Source: an uncultured Lachnospiraceae bacterium (lineage in GTDB: Bacteria > Bacillota > Clostridia > Lachnospirales > Lachnospiraceae). From it: 64,000 bases of DNA. The stretch spans positions 1 through 64,000 of the forward strand of contig CAKQYU010000001.1 of the NCBI GenBank assembly GCA_934293575.1. Reading direction: 5' to 3'. Position numbers and translations under genes: made by a program. A model generated the notes under the pieces. That model did not search any database. It had not been told where the DNA came from and saw only the letters and a program-made list of their open reading frames with translations. Of the stretch, positions 8,594-17,401 are shown in pieces (within the stretch, counting starts at the first letter, position 1; each line of letters opens with the position of its first letter).

Positions 8594-10039
8594 ATGGAAG
8601 TATTATCAGAGTTAGAACCAAAGAAGGTATTTCACTATTTTGAGGAAATCAGTAATATACCAAGAGGGTCATATAAAGAAAAAGCAATTAGTGATTATCT
8701 GGTTGCTTTTGCAAAGGCACATCAGTATGAATACTGGCAGGATGAAATTTATAATGTCGTTATGAAAATTCCTGCAACAGAGGGAAGGCAGGATGAAGTT
8801 CCTTTGATTTTACAGGGACATATGGATATGGTATGCGAGAAAACAGCCGATTGCGAACTGGATATGGAAAAGGACGGTTTAAAGCTTGCTATCGACGGGG
8901 ATTATGTATATGCGAAGCAGACTACTTTAGGTGGAGACGATGGAATTGCCGTTGCATATATGTTGGCAATTGCAGATGATACCGGTATTTCGCATCCGGC
9001 ATTGGAATATATTATAACCGTATCGGAAGAGGTTGGAATGGATGGAGCTGCGGCAATTGATTTGTCCATGCTACAGGGAAATCAGATGTTAAACCTTGAT
9101 TCCGAGGAAGAAGGTATCTTTCTGTGCAGTTGCGCAGGCGGCCTTTCTGCGGTATCCGCTCTGCCGTTATCAAAAGAATCGGCAAAGGGTCTGGAAGCTG
9201 TACAGATTCAGATTGATGGCCTGGTTGGAGGTCATTCCGGTTGTGAGATTGATAAGGAACATGCGAATGCGGATATATTACTTGGAAGAGTGTTATATGC
9301 ACTATCAAAAAAGACAGACTTTTATCTGGTGGATATTGAAGGCGGAAAAAAGGATAATGCAATACCGGTTCTTTCAAAAGCAATCATTGGAATAAGAGAA
9401 GCGGATTATAGTAAAGTGGATAAAATCTGTCAGGAATGCAATGCGGTATTTCAGCATGAATACATGCATTCGGATGCGGATATCTGTGTTCGTGTAAGTA
9501 AAAAATCACAGCCGACAGAAGTGATTTGTATGGCGGATACGAAAAAAATAATAGCACTGTTAATGACGGTTCCAAACGGAGTTATGGCAATGAGCACATC
9601 GGTAAAAGGCTTAGTAGAAACTTCTTTAAATCTTGGAATTATGAATATAGAAAACCAAAATTTCAGAATGCAGCATGCCATAAGAAGCAGTGTGACTTCC
9701 AGAAAGTATGATATTTTTGATAAACTGTGTGCTTTGGTAACTTCTTTTGGAGGAACCTGCAAAATGCAGGGAGAGTATCCGGCATGGGAATACAAGGAAC
9801 AATCGGAAGTCAGAAAGAAAATTATAAAATTATATAAAGATATGTATCAGAAAGAACCGGTTATGGAGGGAATTCATGCGGGTTTGGAGTGTGGTCTGTT
9901 AGCGGATAAGATTAAGAATCTGGATTGTGTATCAATGGGACCGGATATACTTAATATTCACACAACATCGGAACGTTTGTCAATTTCTTCAACAAAAAGA
10001 GTTTATGAATTTCTGCTAGCATATCTGGAACAACGATAG
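8594..10039 (+). CDS. pepD: Aminoacyl-histidine dipeptidase (M20 family)
   Basis: PepD hydrolyses Xaa-His and related dipeptides, using two metal ions in the cytoplasm. The 481-residue protein has metal ligands in LILQGHMDMVCEK (His76, Asp78), LGGDDGIAVAY (Asp115) and TVSEEVGMDG (Glu145, Glu146), plus a dimerisation lid domain with GHSGCEID. Its length matches E. coli PepD (485). It follows argJ by 17 bases with a good GGAGG site, so it is probably in the same transcript as argJ and ispF. Confidence 0.92.
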   Translation: MEVLSELEPKKVFHYFEEISNIPRGSYKEKAISDYLVAFAKAHQYEYWQDEIYNVVMKIPATEGRQDEVPLILQGHMDMVCEKTADCELDMEKDGLKLAIDGDYVYAKQTTLGGDDGIAVAYMLAIADDTGISHPALEYIITVSEEVGMDGAAAIDLSMLQGNQMLNLDSEEEGIFLCSCAGGLSAVSALPLSKESAKGLEAVQIQIDGLVGGHSGCEIDKEHANADILLGRVLYALSKKTDFYLVDIEGGKKDNAIPVLSKAIIGIREADYSKVDKICQECNAVFQHEYMHSDADICVRVSKKSQPTEVICMADTKKIIALLMTVPNGVMAMSTSVKGLVETSLNLGIMNIENQNFRMQHAIRSSVTSRKYDIFDKLCALVTSFGGTCKMQGEYPAWEYKEQSEVRKKIIKLYKDMYQKEPVMEGIHAGLECGLLADKIKNLDCVSMGPDILNIHTTSERLSISSTKRVYEFLLAYLEQR

Positions 10040-10056
10040 GATATGGAGGAAGTACA

Positions 10057-10605
10057 ATGCGAGTTGGAATGGGATATGACGTTCATAAACTGGTAGAGGG
10101 AAGAAAGCTGATTTTAGGTGGTGTAAATGTTCCGTATGAAAAAGGATTGCTCGGACATTCGGATGCGGATGTATTGACACATGCAATTATGGATGCGTTA
10201 CTTGGTGCAGCGGCACTTGGAGATATCGGAAAACATTTTCCGGATACGGATGAACGTTATAAGGGAGCAGATAGTATTGTGTTATTACGGCATGTTAAAA
10301 AAATGCTGGATGAAAAAAATTATGTCATTTCCAATATAGATGCTACGGTAATTGCACAACGACCAAAGCTGGCATCTTTTTTACCGGATATGGCAATGAC
10401 AATTTCGGAAGCATTAGGCATACAGGTTAGTCAGGTAAATATTAAGGCAACGACAGAGGAAGGACTTGGATTTACCGGAAGCGGAGAGGGAATCAGTTCA
10501 CAGGCAGTCTGTCTGTTAGAGGAAGTATCCAATTATCAATATATAGACCCGATGGAAATACAGGCAAGAGGCTGTGCAGGATGTAATGGTTGCGCAAAAC
10601 GGTAA
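10057..10605 (+). CDS. ispF: 2-C-methyl-D-erythritol 2,4-cyclodiphosphate synthase with a Cys-rich tail
   Basis: IspF makes the cyclic diphosphate of the MEP isoprenoid pathway. Metal ligands Asp8, His10 (GYDVHKL) and His42 (LTHAIMDALLGA) are present, as is the KATTEEGLGFTGSGEGIS segment. The usual protein is about 157-160 residues; this one has 182. The extra C-terminus ends in GCAGCNGC with cysteines 173, 176 and 179, a possible metal or Fe-S site that I cannot assign to the known fold. It follows pepD by 17 bases. cysS has its own promoter just after it. Confidence 0.93.
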   Translation: MRVGMGYDVHKLVEGRKLILGGVNVPYEKGLLGHSDADVLTHAIMDALLGAAALGDIGKHFPDTDERYKGADSIVLLRHVKKMLDEKNYVISNIDATVIAQRPKLASFLPDMAMTISEALGIQVSQVNIKATTEEGLGFTGSGEGISSQAVCLLEEVSNYQYIDPMEIQARGCAGCNGCAKR

Positions 10606-10609
10606 GGAT

Positions 10610-10638
10610 TTGCTTTTCAATAATGGCTCTGCTATACT
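10610..10638 (+). promoter_or_regulatory. Sigma-A promoter of the cysS block
   Basis: TTGCTT (10610-10615) and TATACT (10633-10638) are 17 bases apart, 35 bases before cysS. No T-box leader fits in the 68-base gap. Confidence 0.7.
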
Positions 10639-10673
10639 TAGCTTGGTCTTAAGAGAGGAACAGAAAGGATTTA

Positions 10674-12095
10674 ATGATGAAAATTTTTAATACCATGACA
10701 AGAAAAAAAGAAGAATTTGTGCCAATTAATGATGGAAAGGTCGGAATTTATGTTTGCGGTCCGACTGTTTATGATTATATTCATATTGGAAATGCCCGTC
10801 CTATGATTGTGTTTGATACATTGAGAAGATATTTGTTATATAAGGGATATGATGTAAATTATGTATCCAATTTTACCGATGTCGATGATAAAATTATCAA
10901 ACGTGCATTAGAAGAGGGTGTTACATCATCTGAAATTTCAGAACGTTATATCGCAGAAGTAAAAAAGGATATGGCGGATTTGAATGTATTAGAAGCAACA
11001 ACGCATCCAAAGGCAACAGAGGAAATCGATGATATGATTGCCATGGTAGAAACCTTAATCGAAAAAGGACATGCTTATGAGGTAAACGGAACCGTTTATT
11101 TCCGTACAAGAAGTTTCCCGGGTTATGGAAAACTTTCCAAGAAAAACATTGATGATTTAGAAGCGGGACACCGGGATGAAAAGCATCAGTTGAAGGTATC
11201 CGGTGAAGGGGAAAAAGAGGACTTTTTGGATTTTGTTCTTTGGAAACCGAAGAAGGAAGGGGAACCTTCATGGCCATCACCTTGGGGAGAAGGCCGCCCG
11301 GGATGGCATCTGGAATGTTCCGTTATGTCAAAAAAATATATTGGTGATATTATTGATATTCATGCCGGTGGAGAGGATTTGATTTTCCCTCATCATGAGA
11401 ATGAGATTGCACAAAGTGAGGCGGCAAACGGAGTTGAATTTGCAAGATATTGGATGCATAATGCATTTTTAAAGATTGACGGAGAAAAAATGTCAAAATC
11501 TCTTGGTAATTTCTTCACAATCCGTGACATCGGAAAGAAGTATCCGTTGCAGGTGATTCGTTTCTTTATGTTATCTGCACATTACAGAAGTCCGCTGAAT
11601 TTTTCGGATGCGTTGGTAGAATCCGCAAAGGCATCGTTAGGACGTATTTTGAATGCGGTTTCGAATCTGGAAGATATCATGAATGTTGCAAAAAATCGTC
11701 CACTTACTTCAAAAGAGGAGGAGTTAAAGAATCAGATTCTTTCTTATGTATCCAAATTTGAAGAGGCTATGGAAGATGATTTGAATACTGCAGATGCAAT
11801 TTCTTATATATTTGAACTGGTTAAACTGGTCAATACCAATATCACTTCCGATTCCTCCTTGGAGGTTGTGAAGACTGCATATGAAACAATTGGTAAACTT
11901 TGTGATGTGTTGGGAATTATAACAAAGCAGGAGAAAGAAATTTTAGACAGTGATATCGAAGCATTGATTGAAGAAAGACAGGCGGCAAGAAAGGCAAAGA
12001 ATTTTGCAAGAGCAGACGAGATTCGTGATATGTTGGCAGAACAGGGCATTATTTTGGAAGATACCCGCGAGGGAGTAAAATGGAAGAGAGCTTAG
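10674..12095 (+). CDS. cysS: Cysteinyl-tRNA synthetase
   Basis: The 473-residue class I synthetase charges tRNA-Cys. It has the HIGH variant HIGN (residues 37-40), KMSKS near 271-275, and zinc ligands in YVCGPT, WHLECSVM and FPHHENEIAQSEA. Two ATGs at 10674 and 10677 are both possible starts; AAAGGA lies just before. The last 16 bases overlap mrnC. The order cysS-mrnC-rlmB-sigH is conserved in many Firmicutes, linking protein synthesis, rRNA maturation and sporulation onset in one transcript. Confidence 0.97.
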   Translation: MMKIFNTMTRKKEEFVPINDGKVGIYVCGPTVYDYIHIGNARPMIVFDTLRRYLLYKGYDVNYVSNFTDVDDKIIKRALEEGVTSSEISERYIAEVKKDMADLNVLEATTHPKATEEIDDMIAMVETLIEKGHAYEVNGTVYFRTRSFPGYGKLSKKNIDDLEAGHRDEKHQLKVSGEGEKEDFLDFVLWKPKKEGEPSWPSPWGEGRPGWHLECSVMSKKYIGDIIDIHAGGEDLIFPHHENEIAQSEAANGVEFARYWMHNAFLKIDGEKMSKSLGNFFTIRDIGKKYPLQVIRFFMLSAHYRSPLNFSDALVESAKASLGRILNAVSNLEDIMNVAKNRPLTSKEEELKNQILSYVSKFEEAMEDDLNTADAISYIFELVKLVNTNITSDSSLEVVKTAYETIGKLCDVLGIITKQEKEILDSDIEALIEERQAARKAKNFARADEIRDMLAEQGIILEDTREGVKWKRA

Positions 12096-12511
12096 ATTTT
12101 CAATATTTTAAGAAAATATTTCAGGTAGAACATGCGGATGCGACTTCCTATTCCCCTCTTGCTTTGGCGTACATAGGGGATGCGATATTTGATGTAATGG
12201 TTCGAACGATAGAAGTCAGTAAAGTGAATAAGCAGGTAAATAAATATCATAAAGATGTTAGTAAGATTGTATGTGCAACCGCACAGGCAAAAATGATACA
12301 GGCAATTCATGAACAATTGACACCGGAAGAGCAATATATTTATAAGCGCGGAAGAAATGCCAATTCTTATACGAAGGCAAAGAATGCATCCAGAGCAGAA
12401 TATCGGATGGCAACAGGATTTGAGGCTTTGCTTGGCTACCTATATCTAAATGAAAATTTTAAACGGCTGACGGATGTGGTTCATATGGCATTAGAAGCTG
12501 CGGAGGAATAA
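12080..12511 (+). CDS. mrnC: Mini-ribonuclease III
   Basis: A 143-residue stand-alone RNase III catalytic domain without a double-stranded RNA binding domain, as in Bacillus MrnC, which matures 23S rRNA. The signature LALAYIGDAIFDVMVRTIEV (residues 27-46) contains the catalytic Asp. RGRNANSYTKAKNA and YRMATGFEALLGYLYL follow. It overlaps cysS by 16 bases and ends one base before rlmB, whose ribosome binding site lies in the mrnC stop region. Confidence 0.93.
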   Translation: MEESLDFQYFKKIFQVEHADATSYSPLALAYIGDAIFDVMVRTIEVSKVNKQVNKYHKDVSKIVCATAQAKMIQAIHEQLTPEEQYIYKRGRNANSYTKAKNASRAEYRMATGFEALLGYLYLNENFKRLTDVVHMALEAAEE

Positions 12512-12512
12512 T

Positions 12513-13259
12513 ATGAGATACGAGGAATATACAATAGAAGGAAGAAATGCGGTAACAGAGGCATTTCGAGCAGGAAAAACAATCGATAAACTGTATGTGT
12601 TGGATGGTTGCCATGATGGAGCGGTGAATACCATTAAAACACTTGCAAGAAAGCAGGATACGATTGTAAATTATGTAACAAAAGAACGCTTAGATCAGAT
12701 GTCGGCTACCGGAAAGCATCAGGGGGTCATTGCACAGGCGGCAGCCTATGAATATGCACAGGTAGAAGATATCCTGCAAATTGCAAGAGATAAGGGAGAA
12801 GATCCATTTGTGTTTGTTTTGGATGAATTGGAAGATCCGCATAATCTGGGAGCAATTATCCGAACCGCTAATTTGTGTGGTGCACATGGTGTTGTTATTC
12901 CAAAGCGGCGTGCAGCAGGACTTACCGCTACGGTCGTAAAAGCTTCGGCAGGCGCAATTAATTACACACCGGTCGCAAAGGTAACGAATATAGCAAAAAC
13001 CATAGAAGAACTAAAAGAACAGGGACTTTGGTTTGTGTGTGCGGATATGGACGGAGAAGTGATGTATCGTCATAATTTGACCGGACCGATTGGTCTTGTC
13101 ATTGGTAATGAAGGTAGTGGCGTGAGCAGACTGGTAAAGGAAAAATGTGATTATATTGCTTCTATTCCAATGAAGGGAGATATTGATTCTTTAAATGCAT
13201 CGGTAGCATGTGGTGTGTTGGCATATGAAATTGTGAGACAAAGGATGCAGGGAAAATAA
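12513..13259 (+). CDS. rlmB: 23S rRNA (guanosine-2'-O-)-methyltransferase RlmB
   Basis: The 248-residue SpoU-family SPOUT enzyme methylates a guanosine of 23S rRNA (G2251 in E. coli). The N-terminal substrate-binding domain starts IEGRNAVTEAFRAGKTIDKL. The SPOUT signatures are LDELEDPHNLGAIIRTANLC, GLVIGNEGSGVSRLVKEKCD and IPMKGDIDSLNASVACGVL, forming the knotted SAM site. GGAGG inside the end of mrnC drives translation, so the two genes are coupled. Confidence 0.94.
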   Translation: MRYEEYTIEGRNAVTEAFRAGKTIDKLYVLDGCHDGAVNTIKTLARKQDTIVNYVTKERLDQMSATGKHQGVIAQAAAYEYAQVEDILQIARDKGEDPFVFVLDELEDPHNLGAIIRTANLCGAHGVVIPKRRAAGLTATVVKASAGAINYTPVAKVTNIAKTIEELKEQGLWFVCADMDGEVMYRHNLTGPIGLVIGNEGSGVSRLVKEKCDYIASIPMKGDIDSLNASVACGVLAYEIVRQRMQGK

Positions 13260-13295
13260 TTTATTTGTTCATAGAAAGGGCACAGGTTTAGTGAC

Positions 13296-13886
13296 ATGAA
13301 GAATACAGATAAAAAAGATAATCCGGATATTGTTGATTTTGATTTAAATGAATATGATGAAGAATTCAAAAAAGAAGAACAACGTCTGAAATTAAAAGAG
13401 GAACGAAAGATTGCAGCAGAAAAATCCCGTATGCAAAAGGCAAAAGAACAGCAACAGAATCAATCTTCAAAAAATCAGGACGAACCGGGACGGGATATGT
13501 TAAAGACGATTTTGCTGATTTTGGTTGTAATTGTGATTGCATGTTGCTTTTTAGGGTTTATTGCTCTGATTGCCAACAGTGTAGGTGGTAGCGGAACCTC
13601 AAAAAAAGACCGGACAACAGAGGAGACAACCGAAGCAACAACCTCATCTTATAATCCGTTTGAGGGAAACAATACGGATTCAAAGCAGGATGATCAGAAG
13701 AATAAATTAGAAGAAAGTATAGAGGATATAACCAATCAGGTAAAACAGGATCAGGCAACAACGCAGGCACCTACGACTGAGGCTCCAACGGAAGCGCCGA
13801 CCGAAGCTCCAACGGAAGCATCGACCGAAGCACCGACCGAGGCAACAACAGAAGGTGTAATTGATTCTCAACCATCTGTGGAATAA
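13296..13886 (+). CDS. Single-pass membrane protein with Thr/Glu/Pro repeat tail
   Basis: I do not recognise a named family. The 196-residue protein has a charged Lys/Glu-rich cytoplasmic part (1-65), one membrane segment (about 70-93) and an extracytoplasmic region of low complexity. The last 45 residues are TEAP/TEAS/TEAT tetrapeptide repeats. Such tails are probably flexible wall-spanning or glycosylated segments. Similar TTEA-type tails end the PBP at 27750 and FtsQ at 36752. It sits between rlmB and sigH, and its 3' end extends close to the sigH start. Confidence 0.6.
   Translation: MKNTDKKDNPDIVDFDLNEYDEEFKKEEQRLKLKEERKIAAEKSRMQKAKEQQQNQSSKNQDEPGRDMLKTILLILVVIVIACCFLGFIALIANSVGGSGTSKKDRTTEETTEATTSSYNPFEGNNTDSKQDDQKNKLEESIEDITNQVKQDQATTQAPTTEAPTEAPTEAPTEASTEAPTEATTEGVIDSQPSVE
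13771..13852 (+). repeat. 12-bp coding tandem repeat (TEAP units)
   Basis: Degenerate copies of a 12-base unit such as ACCGAAGCTCCA are repeated about six times, encoding TEAP, TEAS and TEAT. The array may vary in copy number between strains. Confidence 0.75.
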
Positions 13887-13902
13887 TAGAATGGAGATTG
13901 AT

Positions 13903-14517
13903 ATGAAGTATGAATCCTTTTCGGATGAAGAATTAATTGAATTGACACATCAGGGAGATGAGGATGCAACGGAATATCTGTTGCAAAAATATTCTCCGCT
14001 TGTTCGTAAATCTATTCGTACCTTGTATCTGATTGGTGCGGATACAGAAGATTTGCTGCAGGAAGGAATGATTGGATTGTTTAAGGCAATCCGGCATTAT
14101 GAATCCGGTAATCATTACAATGCGTCTTTTTATACCTATGCAAAATCATGCATCGACCGGCAGATTTATACCGCTATTAAATCTTCAAATCGTAAAAAAC
14201 ATCTTCCGCTTAATTACTATATTTCATTTTACAGTAAGGAAAATGAAAGTGATACGGAACTGATTGATAATCTGGAGGCGGGAATGGATTCTAATCCGGA
14301 ACATATTATATTGGATCAGGAAAATGAATCCTCAATTGAAGATATTTTAGATGAACATTTAAGTAAAATGGAAAAGACGGTATTGCATTTATATCTGGAG
14401 GGAAATTCTTACACGGATATTGCCGTGACCTTGAATAAAACGCCGAAATCAATTGATAATGCAATCCAGAGAGTTCGGGATAAAGTAAGGAAAAAATATA
14501 TTAATCAGCCGGATTAA
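13903..14517 (+). CDS. sigH: RNA polymerase sigma factor SigH (sporulation entry)
   Basis: The 204-residue sigma-70 family protein has region 2 with YSPLVRKSIRTLYLIGADTEDLL and QEGMIGLFKAIRHYE, and region 4 with YTDIAVTLNKTPKSIDNAIQ. Its length and its place after rlmB match Spo0H/SigH, which starts sporulation and, in Bacillus, competence genes. The start at 13903 is chosen because GGAG lies nine bases before it. An upstream in-frame ATG at 13861 lies within the preceding gene and lacks a site. Assignment as SigH rests on synteny plus family; a different sigma of the same group is possible. Confidence 0.85.
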   Translation: MKYESFSDEELIELTHQGDEDATEYLLQKYSPLVRKSIRTLYLIGADTEDLLQEGMIGLFKAIRHYESGNHYNASFYTYAKSCIDRQIYTAIKSSNRKKHLPLNYYISFYSKENESDTELIDNLEAGMDSNPEHIILDQENESSIEDILDEHLSKMEKTVLHLYLEGNSYTDIAVTLNKTPKSIDNAIQRVRDKVRKKYINQPD

Positions 14518-14539
14518 TGAATTGAAGTATAAAAAGTTC

Positions 14540-14568
14540 TTTACAAGTATTTTAAATTTTGATATTAT
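14540..14568 (+). promoter_or_regulatory. Promoter of tRNA-Thr
   Basis: TTTACA (14540-14545) and TATTAT (14563-14568) are 17 bases apart, 20 bases ahead of the tRNA. Confidence 0.65.
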
Positions 14569-14587
14569 ATACAGGTCGTAAAGACAA

Positions 14588-14660
14588 GCTGTTATAGCTC
14601 AGATGGTAGAGCGTCGCATTGGTAATGCGGAGGTCACGGGTTCAATTCCCGTTAACAGCT
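14588..14660 (+). tRNA. tRNA-Thr (anticodon GGT)
   Basis: The 73-base gene folds as a cloverleaf: acceptor GCTGTTA pairs with TAACAGC, the D arm includes GCTCAGATGGTAGAGC, anticodon loop TTGGTAA gives GGT, and the T arm holds GGTTCAATTCC. CCA is not encoded. A T-run directly after the gene suggests rapid termination. Confidence 0.95.
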
Positions 14661-14887
14661 TTCTTTTTTTGCCCGAAAATAAGCCATTCTTCTTTCTGGA
14701 AAGTTGTCAAAAATGGATTTTGGTTAGATTTATTGTTTTTCAATAACCTTTTCCTACATGCGAATGATCAACGATTACCCGACAGTAACTATGCCTTATG
14801 AAGAATTGACGGAGAAACAGAACTATGATAAACTAAAATTTGATTTTTTAGTTAATAGAAAAGATTATAAATATAAAGGAGAGGCCG
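14661..14887 (+). other. Gap between tRNA-Thr and glnS
   Basis: The 227 bases hold the T-run after the tRNA and a promoter for glnS (14806-14834). A short open stretch (14758 onward) reads DYPTVTMPYEELTEKQ, faintly like a RyR-domain fragment. No other gene is visible. Confidence 0.4.
14806..14834 (+). promoter_or_regulatory. Possible promoter of glnS
   Basis: TTGACG (14806-14811) and TAAACT (14829-14834) are 17 bases apart, about 54 bases ahead of glnS. Confidence 0.5.
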
Positions 14888-16546
14888 ATGGAAGAAGTAA
14901 TTTCAAAGAATTTTATAGAGAGAATTATTGACAAGGATATAGAAGAGGGACATTGTAAAAAAGTTGTTACACGTTTTCCACCGGAACCAAATGGATATCT
15001 GCATATTGGACATGCCAAATCCATACTTTTGAATTCCGGATTGGCAAAAGAATATGGTGGAACATTTAATTTACGTTTTGATGATACCAATCCGACAAAA
15101 GAGAAAACGGAATATGTAGAATCGATTTTAGAGGATGTTAAGTGGTTAGGAGCAGACTTTGGGGATAAATTCTTCTACGCTTCCGATTATTTTGATGCAA
15201 TGTATGAAGCAGCCATTAAATTAATCAAAAAGGGAAAGGCTTTTGTATGTGATTTGTCAGCGGATGAAATCCGTGAATATCGTGGAACATTGAGCGAACC
15301 GGGAAAAAACAGTCCATATAGAGACCGTTCGATTGAAGAAAATCTTGATTTGTTTGAACGTATGAAGAATGGTGAATTTCCGGATGGTTCTAAGGTACTG
15401 CGTGCCAAAATCGATATGGCATCAAGCAACATTAATATGAGAGATCCTGTTATTTATCGAATTGCAAGAATGACACATCATAATACCGGAGATAAATGGT
15501 GTATTTATCCGATGTATGATTTTGCTCACCCAATTGAAGATGCGGTAGAGGGCGTCACACATTCCATCTGTACATTGGAGTTTGAAGATCACAGACCTTT
15601 GTATGACTGGGTTGTAACGGAATTGGAATTTGAAAATCCTCCAAAACAGATTGAATTTGCAAAGCTTTATCTGAAAAATGTAATTACGGGAAAAAGATAT
15701 ATTAAGAAGCTGGTAGAAGACGGTATTGTAGATGGATGGGATGATCCAAGACTTGTAACAATCAGTGCATTGCGTCGTAAGGGTGTCACACCGGATTCTA
15801 TCCGTATGTTTATGGAGTTATCAGGTGTTTCCAAATCGAATGCAACTTCGGATATGGCAATGCTGGAATATTGTGTACGTGAAGATTTGAAGATGAAAGC
15901 AAAACGTATGATGGCGGTTCTTGATCCGGTAAAACTGGTAATTGATAATTATGATCCGGATCGGACAGAGCTGTTAGAGGTTGAAAACAATCAGGAAAAT
16001 GAAGCACTTGGAGTAAGACAGGTTCAGTTTGGCAGGGAGTTATATATTGAGCGTTCTGATTTTATGGAAGAGCCTCCAAAGAAATATTTCCGCTTGTTCC
16101 CGGGAAATGAAGTACGTCTTAAGAATGCATATTTTGTAAAATGTGTGGGTTGTGAAAAAGATGAAGATGGAAATGTTACCGTAGTACATTGTACCTATGA
16201 TCCGGAAACCAAATCGGGTTCCGGTTTTGAAGGTCGTAAGGTAAAGGGTACGATTCATTGGGTAGATGCCAAGTCCGCAGTTGATGCTACCGTTCGTTTA
16301 TATGAGAATTTAATTCAGGATGGGGATGATGTTTTGCTGGATGATTATTCCAATTTGAATCCGAATTCTTTGGTGGAACTTTCAAACTGCAAGTTGGAAG
16401 CTGCATTTCAGGATGCCGGAAAGGGCGAAGCATTCCAGTTTTTAAGAAATGGATTCTTCTGTACAGATATAAAGGATTCTACAGATGATAAATTAGTATT
16501 TAATCGTATTGTTTCATTAAAGAGTTCATATAAGCCCAATAAATAG
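14888..16546 (+). CDS. glnS: Glutaminyl-tRNA synthetase
   Basis: The 552-residue class I synthetase charges tRNA-Gln directly. PPEPNGYLHIGHAKS holds HIGH (39-42); FDDTNPTKE, EDAVEGVTHSICTLEF and DGWDDPRLVTISALRRKGV are GlnRS signatures. Where E. coli GlnRS has MSKRKL, this protein reads TGKRYI, so the second active-site motif is divergent. I think related Clostridia share this form. The C-terminal anticodon-binding beta barrels follow (about 340-545). GGAG lies before the start, and the DUF2225 gene follows after 12 bases. Confidence 0.95.
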   Translation: MEEVISKNFIERIIDKDIEEGHCKKVVTRFPPEPNGYLHIGHAKSILLNSGLAKEYGGTFNLRFDDTNPTKEKTEYVESILEDVKWLGADFGDKFFYASDYFDAMYEAAIKLIKKGKAFVCDLSADEIREYRGTLSEPGKNSPYRDRSIEENLDLFERMKNGEFPDGSKVLRAKIDMASSNINMRDPVIYRIARMTHHNTGDKWCIYPMYDFAHPIEDAVEGVTHSICTLEFEDHRPLYDWVVTELEFENPPKQIEFAKLYLKNVITGKRYIKKLVEDGIVDGWDDPRLVTISALRRKGVTPDSIRMFMELSGVSKSNATSDMAMLEYCVREDLKMKAKRMMAVLDPVKLVIDNYDPDRTELLEVENNQENEALGVRQVQFGRELYIERSDFMEEPPKKYFRLFPGNEVRLKNAYFVKCVGCEKDEDGNVTVVHCTYDPETKSGSGFEGRKVKGTIHWVDAKSAVDATVRLYENLIQDGDDVLLDDYSNLNPNSLVELSNCKLEAAFQDAGKGEAFQFLRNGFFCTDIKDSTDDKLVFNRIVSLKSSYKPNK

Positions 16547-16558
16547 GAGGGGAAAATA

Positions 16559-17401
16559 ATGGGTTTATTTTCAGGATTAGAGGCATTTGGCTTAAAAAAT
16601 GAGAACCGGAAAATATATGAAGAGCCGGAGGAATCAAAAAAAACAGAAACGATAAAGCAGGAAAAAAAGGAAATACCAGTAAAGGAAGAGGATATATTAT
16701 TTCCCAAATCCCATGTCTGTCCAATTTGTGATGAGTCATTTAAATCACTGGCTGTCAAAGCCGGAAAGGTCAGAAATATCGGGCAGGATGATGATTTGAG
16801 ACCCAAATATAATTGTGTGGATCCAATCAAGTATGATGCAATCGTATGTCCGTATTGCGGATATGGAGCTGTTGCAAGGTATTTTCAATATGTAATGCCG
16901 GTTCAGAGTAAAAAGTTACGTGCGGAAATTAAAAGCAATTTTCGAGGGATTAAACATAGTCTGGATAAATATTCTTATGAAGAGGCTATGCTCAATTACA
17001 AGATTGTATTAATGTGTGATGTGGTTGGCGGTGTGCCTGCCAGCCGAAAAGCATATACCTGCCTGAAGATGGCATGGTTGATTCGGGGATGGCTGGAATC
17101 GGAAGGAGAACATTTGCCGGAGGACAAGAAAAAGAATTTAGAAGCAAATTATAAGGAATGCATACAGAATGCATATCAGGGTTACATAAAGGCATTTTCT
17201 TCCGAAACCTTTCCGTTAAGTGGTATGGATGAGATGACAGTATCTTATCTGGTTGCACAATTGGCATTTGAGGTAGATGATTATTCGGTATCTTTGCGGA
17301 TGTTATCCAATATTTTGGGAAATAAAAATGTATCCGTAAGAATCAAAGAGAAGGCAATTGATTTAAAAAACCAGATTCGTGAAAAAGTAAATAAAAAATA
17401 A
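16559..17401 (+). CDS. DUF2225 family protein
   Basis: This 280-residue soluble protein has an acidic/lysine-rich N-terminus and two CxxC pairs: CPICDESFKSLAVK (about 56) and CPYCGYGAVARYF (about 98). They probably bind one zinc. The C-terminal part (about 115-280) is helical and TPR-like. DUF2225 is widespread in Clostridia and has no established role. It follows glnS by 12 bases with an AGGAGGGG site, so it is probably cotranscribed. Confidence 0.8.
   Translation: MGLFSGLEAFGLKNENRKIYEEPEESKKTETIKQEKKEIPVKEEDILFPKSHVCPICDESFKSLAVKAGKVRNIGQDDDLRPKYNCVDPIKYDAIVCPYCGYGAVARYFQYVMPVQSKKLRAEIKSNFRGIKHSLDKYSYEEAMLNYKIVLMCDVVGGVPASRKAYTCLKMAWLIRGWLESEGEHLPEDKKKNLEANYKECIQNAYQGYIKAFSSETFPLSGMDEMTVSYLVAQLAFEVDDYSVSLRMLSNILGNKNVSVRIKEKAIDLKNQIREKVNKK

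Noticed and set aside
10606..10673. T-box or other riboswitch ahead of cysS
   Set aside because: The gap is only 68 bases and holds a normal promoter; no T-box sequence or terminator is present.
13771..13852. CRISPR-like repeat array
   Set aside because: The 12-bp units are contiguous, in frame and encode TEAP repeats; there are no spacers.
14619..14801. 60-residue frame starting inside tRNA-Thr
   Set aside because: It begins within the tRNA gene, lacks a ribosome binding site and has no family resemblance.
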